In this document: positions 15,304 through 18,163 of the stretch, piece after piece | Layout: every line of letters begins with the position of its first letter | Numbering within the stretch: position 1 is the stretch's first letter | Notes under the pieces: generated by a model | Told to the model about the DNA's origin: nothing | The model's database searches: none | Seen by the model: the letters and a program-made list of their open reading frames with translations, nothing else | Position numbers and translations under genes: made by a program | Assembly (NCBI GenBank): GCA_948482415.1 | Contig: CAOMFZ010000022.1 | Location: forward strand, 1 to 18,163 | Length of the DNA stretch: 18,163 nt | Direction of reading: 5' to 3' | Source of the DNA: an uncultured Mailhella sp. | GTDB taxonomy: Bacteria > Desulfobacterota > Desulfovibrionia > Desulfovibrionales > Desulfovibrionaceae

Positions 15304-15332
15304 AGTATAAACATTTTTACAATTTTATACAA
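15304..15332 (-). promoter_or_regulatory. Promoter of the ATPase/TOPRIM unit
   Basis: On the - strand TTGTAT (15327-15332), 17-bp spacer, TATACT (15304-15309), about 52 bp before the ATPase start. It makes the pair an independent transcription unit. Confidence 0.65.
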
Positions 15333-15339
15333 TAGTTTT

Positions 15340-15356
15340 CCGTAAATTTTTTACGG
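15340..15356. promoter_or_regulatory. Palindrome next to the defence-unit promoter
   Basis: CCGTAAA-TTT-TTTACGG is a perfect 7-bp inverted repeat, eight bases upstream of the -35 box and flanked on both sides by direct repeats of ATAGTTTT. It could be an operator for the ATPase/TOPRIM unit or a hairpin after the mobA-like gene, whose stop is 20 bp away. No U-run follows in the mobA direction, which argues against a classic terminator. Confidence 0.5.
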
Positions 15357-15375
15357 ATAGTTTTAAAATCAAATT

Positions 15376-16104
15376 CTATCCCAGGGTATCAATCAACTGT
15401 ATATCACTGTTGATATTGATGTTGAAAAGTTCTTTGCGCAGGTTTCCGGAGAAGGGGACAGTGACACAATGTTTTTCTGAAATGGTATTCTGCACGCGGA
15501 TTTTTTTTGTCATGGCTTCATAAAAAGCCGTTTTTGCCCCTGTGGTATACAGGGAAATAAGAGTTTCTTTTCTGCCGTTTACAGGGTCAACATAGGTATA
15601 TTGAAAAATATTTTCATTGCCCGACTTTTGCCATAAATCAATGAGGGTCAGCACATTTTTTTCCGTGACAAAGGGCGCGTCACAAGGCAGGCAAAAAATG
15701 TTTTTCTGCAAATATTCCAGACAGGCTGTCAGCGCTCCGCACACACCGTTTCCCTCATCCAGAATATAGTCAACGGGAGCAACACTGTCAGGGGCAATTT
15801 CCTGATACAAGGCAATATGTTCCTGATAAAATTCTTTTTGGTCAGCGCGGCAGCTCAAATACATTTTCTGCTCGGCAAAGGGCAGCCTGGGCAAAAGCTT
15901 AGTGACCGTCCACAGAGACTGCCAAAGAAAATCCAAGTTCTGAATAACGGCAATATCCTTACAGCGGGCTAAATAATCATGCTTTCGGCAAAAGGGTTCA
16001 GGCAGCAAGCCAAGTTTCATCACAGCTTTATCCTGCCCCATACGGAGACTTTTACCTCCTGCCAAGACGACAAAAGCAAGCTTTTTATGCACACATTCCT
16101 TCAT
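15376..16104 (-). CDS. MobA-like molybdenum cofactor nucleotidyltransferase
   Basis: A 242-residue NTP-transferase-fold protein. VVLAGGKSLRMGQDKAVMKL (about residues 12-31) is the MobA nucleotide-binding signature and LPCDAPFVT (139-147) holds the metal-binding Asp. GNGVCGALTACLEYL (118-132) matches the G-P-L-x-G helix region. It should attach GMP (or CMP, if MocA-like) to molybdopterin. It is longer than typical MobA (about 190-200) because of roughly 40 extra residues between the P-loop and the first core strand, around 31-85. The frame is open to 16302 but those residues overlap the upstream FmdE-type gene, so ATG 16104 is chosen, 25 bp after that gene's stop. No strong Shine-Dalgarno site is seen, suggesting coupling to the upstream gene. 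Confidence 0.82.
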   Translation of the reverse strand: MKECVHKKLAFVVLAGGKSLRMGQDKAVMKLGLLPEPFCRKHDYLARCKDIAVIQNLDFLWQSLWTVTKLLPRLPFAEQKMYLSCRADQKEFYQEHIALYQEIAPDSVAPVDYILDEGNGVCGALTACLEYLQKNIFCLPCDAPFVTEKNVLTLIDLWQKSGNENIFQYTYVDPVNGRKETLISLYTTGAKTAFYEAMTKKIRVQNTISEKHCVTVPFSGNLRKELFNININSDIQLIDTLG

Positions 16105-16129
16105 TTGTTTCTGCTCTTTTTCTTGTGTG

Positions 16130-17824
16130 CTACACGGCAAAACGGCAATGGGGATAGGTACACACTTCGCAGTTTTCGCAAAGACCGCCGCCTGCCCTTC
16201 CTGCAAAAAAGTCTCTGTCCAAAGGCACACCCGCCAGTACAAGGGGCAAGAGCACATCAAATGCCGTGATTTTATGGAACAGGGCACAGGCAGGCACGCC
16301 AATCACAGCACATGCTCCCAACTCGTCCTGCGCCTTAAATTCCCCCACCAAACTCATGGCTCCGGGCAAAACAGGCATGCCGTACATATAATTTTGCAGT
16401 CCAGCGTCTTCAAGGGCTTTGCGGGTAACATCATCAGGGTCAACAGAAAGCCCGGCAGTGGTAACAATGAGCTCTGCCCCGTCTTCTCTGAGTTCCTGCA
16501 CTGCCTTGTAAATGCGTTCGCGGTTATCAGGTGCAAATTTTACATCCATAACCGTGCAGTCATACTGCGCCGCTTTTTTGCTGATAATGGGCGCAAATTT
16601 ATCTTCAATCAGTCCTGAAAAAACTTCTGTGCCTGTCACCAGTATGCCCATTTTCATTTGCCGCAAAGGATACAGGGAAAACAATGCCCCGCGGCTCAAA
16701 ACATTTTTTGCCCGAAGCCATTGCTGTTTGGTCAAATAAAGCGGAACAGCACGGCTTGAAGCAACGACCTGCCCCTTTTTTACTCTGCTTGCCTGTTTTC
16801 GGGTAACGGCTATCACGTCGCCATAGCGGTTAAATTCCTGCAGCCGTGCCTCGTCAAGCCACAAAACGCCGTCCTTTTCTGCAACAAAGGAAATTTTTCC
16901 CTCACGGATTTTTGTCTGTGCCTGAATATATTTGCCGCCCAAAAGCTCACCCAAAACTTTCGCACATTCATTTTCGTGGATATACTGCGGCGTATCAATA
17001 TCCCGTATAATATCCGTATCCGTGTAAAGGCTTTGGTTTTGCTGGGGATTTTCTTCATCAACAACATAAATCTGATTTTTGCCCATGCGCTGCAATTCGC
17101 ACATATCACCGCCGGTGAGCGCCTGTCCTGCCAGAAACTGTGCCCCTTTAAATTCATCAGGAACAATTTTTGTCATGTCATGCAAAGCACGTTTCCCTGC
17201 TGCTTCCTCCACAGGAACAGCTTTGAGCTGAATTTCTGCCATCTTTTCCGTACAGTAAGGAGATTTGCCCTGACAGGCTTTGCAAATAATGCCCTCTTTG
17301 GCGGGGATCGGTTCATGGCAAAGAGCACAGCGCACCACTGCCCCCTTGCTGTGTTTGCCGTAAAATTCAGGCAGGGCTGTAATTTCCTGCACACTGAAAA
17401 TACTGTATTTTGCCTGTGTTATTTCTTCCTGCAAAGCGTCGGAGTTTTGCTCGCGTTTTGGTTTCAATTTCATCAGCCATTCCAAAACAGCAGGATAATC
17501 ATTGAGTTTGTCATAATCCAGATACACGCGCACGCCCCTGCCTGTGTATTTATTGAACAGGCTCATGGCATAGCGTCCTGTATTATACACTGTCAGCCAG
17601 CCATTGCCCACTGTGCAGGGCGTCAAAAGCTGTATGGCATCAGGCAGGCATTGCCCTGTTTCGCTGATGGCATTATATAAACCGTGATTTTCCAGATAAG
17701 GAGCCACTTTTTCTTTCGCCAGCTCCACCATATACGCCCCCAACATAATGCCCGGAGCAGGATAGCCATGAAATTTTGTGGCTATTTCTTTAAATTCTTC
17801 GTAGGTATACATGCCCAGTTCCAT
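16130..17824 (-). CDS. FmdE-domain and MoCF-domain molybdopterin-binding protein
   Basis: A 564-residue multidomain protein for molybdenum-cofactor handling. An N-terminal FmdE domain (FHGYPAPGIMLG, TPCTVGNGWLTVYNTGRYA) is followed by a four-Cys zinc ribbon (CALC and CKAC, near residues 166-184). A MoeA-like segment follows (ALHDMTKIVPDEFKGAQFLA, from about 213). A MogA/MoaB-like MoCF domain (GILVTGTEVFSG and TTAGLSVDPDDVT, about 393-467) comes next. The last 16 residues carry a CX2CX2CX4C cluster (GLCENCEVCTYPHC). FmdE domains occur with formylmethanofuran and formate dehydrogenases; here the protein may load or adenylate molybdopterin for such enzymes. ATG 17824 is chosen because GAGG lies five bases upstream; ATGs at 17848 and 17872 are in frame but lack a ribosome site. 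It precedes the mobA-like gene by 25 bp, forming an operon. Confidence 0.85.
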   Translation of the reverse strand: MELGMYTYEEFKEIATKFHGYPAPGIMLGAYMVELAKEKVAPYLENHGLYNAISETGQCLPDAIQLLTPCTVGNGWLTVYNTGRYAMSLFNKYTGRGVRVYLDYDKLNDYPAVLEWLMKLKPKREQNSDALQEEITQAKYSIFSVQEITALPEFYGKHSKGAVVRCALCHEPIPAKEGIICKACQGKSPYCTEKMAEIQLKAVPVEEAAGKRALHDMTKIVPDEFKGAQFLAGQALTGGDMCELQRMGKNQIYVVDEENPQQNQSLYTDTDIIRDIDTPQYIHENECAKVLGELLGGKYIQAQTKIREGKISFVAEKDGVLWLDEARLQEFNRYGDVIAVTRKQASRVKKGQVVASSRAVPLYLTKQQWLRAKNVLSRGALFSLYPLRQMKMGILVTGTEVFSGLIEDKFAPIISKKAAQYDCTVMDVKFAPDNRERIYKAVQELREDGAELIVTTAGLSVDPDDVTRKALEDAGLQNYMYGMPVLPGAMSLVGEFKAQDELGACAVIGVPACALFHKITAFDVLLPLVLAGVPLDRDFFAGRAGGGLCENCEVCTYPHCRFAV

Positions 17825-17920
17825 AACAGCCTCAACACAATATCTCATTATATTTTCAAGCAAAAATGGCATATTTTTGCTGTTTTGTCAAAGGATTATA
17901 CAGGCATAGCCGTTTACTTC

Positions 17921-17982
17921 TGCGGGGAAAGAACTTTCGAGAAAGTTCTCTCCCCGTCCCCTCTCTCAAAGCTTTTTAAGCC
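17921..17982 (+). repeat. Diverged partial copy of the intergenic element
   Basis: GGGGAAAGAACTTTC (17924-17938) pairs with GAAAGTTCTCTCCCC (17941-17955), then GTCCCCTCTCTCAAAGCTTTTTAAG, which matches the CACCCCTTTACAAAACTTTTTAAG-type stretch after the core hairpin of the other copies. Relative to the standard core, paired bases have changed together (AAACTTTT/AAAAGTTT becomes GAACTTTC/GAAAGTTC). It directly adjoins the next copy. Confidence 0.65.
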
Positions 17983-18120
17983 AGAGCATTTCCGATAAAT
18001 CTTGCGACTTTTCCATGCAGGGGAAAAACTTTTAGTAAAAGTTTCTTCCCCTGCACCCCTTTACAAAACTTTTTAAGCTTTCTTATAAAAATTTGTTGCA
18101 ATTATTTCCGGAAATGCTCT
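17983..18120 (+). repeat. Short, best-preserved copy of the intergenic element (E6)
   Basis: 138 bp with near-perfect terminal inverted repeats: AGAGCATTTCCGATAAA and TTATTTCCGGAAATGCTCT. The core hairpin is GCAGGGGAAAAACTTTTA / TAAAAGTTTCTTCCCCTGC around a one-base loop. It is the reference for the family here. The right end is directly followed by AGAGTGTGTCGTC. Confidence 0.9.
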
Positions 18121-18163
18121 AGAGTGTGTCGTCAATAAATTTTTGCCCAAATAGCAATACATC
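18121..18163. other. Unassigned sequence at window end
   Basis: AGAGTGTGTCGTCAATAAA directly follows the element and might be the terminus of another mobile element, since such GTGTC ends are common in insertion sequences. Only 43 bases are visible and no transposase can be seen, so this is a guess. Confidence 0.2.

Noticed and set aside
16105..16302. N-terminal extension of the MobA-like protein to 16302
   Set aside because: The added 66 residues are Cys-rich and overlap the end of the FmdE-type gene in another frame; the MobA signature begins right after ATG 16104.

Overview
The window looks like chromosome of a Gram-negative, probably anaerobic bacterium of moderate to low GC. Both the standard stop set and normal Shine-Dalgarno sites are used. 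A Tat-type signal peptide, an FmdE/MoCF molybdenum-cofactor protein beside a MobA-like enzyme, a PolA with a degenerate proofreading domain and many flavin/redox genes would fit a low-GC Desulfovibrionaceae-like organism. That placement is inference and no rRNA is present to test it.

Layout. (1) 67-2614, + strand: a redox cluster of a flavodoxin-like protein, an aldo/keto reductase, a 68-residue 4-oxalocrotonate-tautomerase-type protein whose start position reads ATA, and a Tat-exported iron-sulfur/FMN reductase-like protein with a second internal ribosome site. (2) 3150-4045: a MarR-type regulator and a small cupin, each preceded by a near-identical 19-bp operator-like site. (3) 4234-8307: a TauE/SafE permease (-), a metallo-beta-lactamase-fold hydrolase (+), a MATE exporter (-) and a Fur-family regulator (+). 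(4) 8853-12983, - strand: a Gate/nucleoside-recognition membrane protein and DNA polymerase I. (5) 13082-15251, - strand: an AT-rich two-gene unit encoding an AAA/ABC-type ATPase and a TOPRIM-like protein, which resembles OLD/AbiL/PARIS-type phage-defence pairs and has its own promoter. (6) 15376-17824, - strand: MobA-like nucleotidyltransferase and an FmdE plus MoCF multidomain protein for molybdenum-cofactor work.

The most unusual feature is not a gene. At least six copies, whole or partial, of a modular, hairpin-rich intergenic element fill almost every gap (2680-3043, 4083-4200, 6025-6269, 8371-8855, 9808-10155, 17921-18120). The best copies are about 138 bp with matching ends (GAGCATTTCCG...CGGAAATGCTC) flanked by TA, like a non-autonomous transposable element. 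Larger copies carry internal stem-loop modules. Across copies several stems change on both sides together while the loop stays the same, which suggests that structure is maintained. One gene (8853-9806) is bracketed almost to the base by two such elements, which appear to give it its -10 box and its stop codon.

Candidate systems for follow-up are the ATPase/TOPRIM pair and the covarying repeat family. No tRNA, rRNA, CRISPR array or intact transposase gene was seen.
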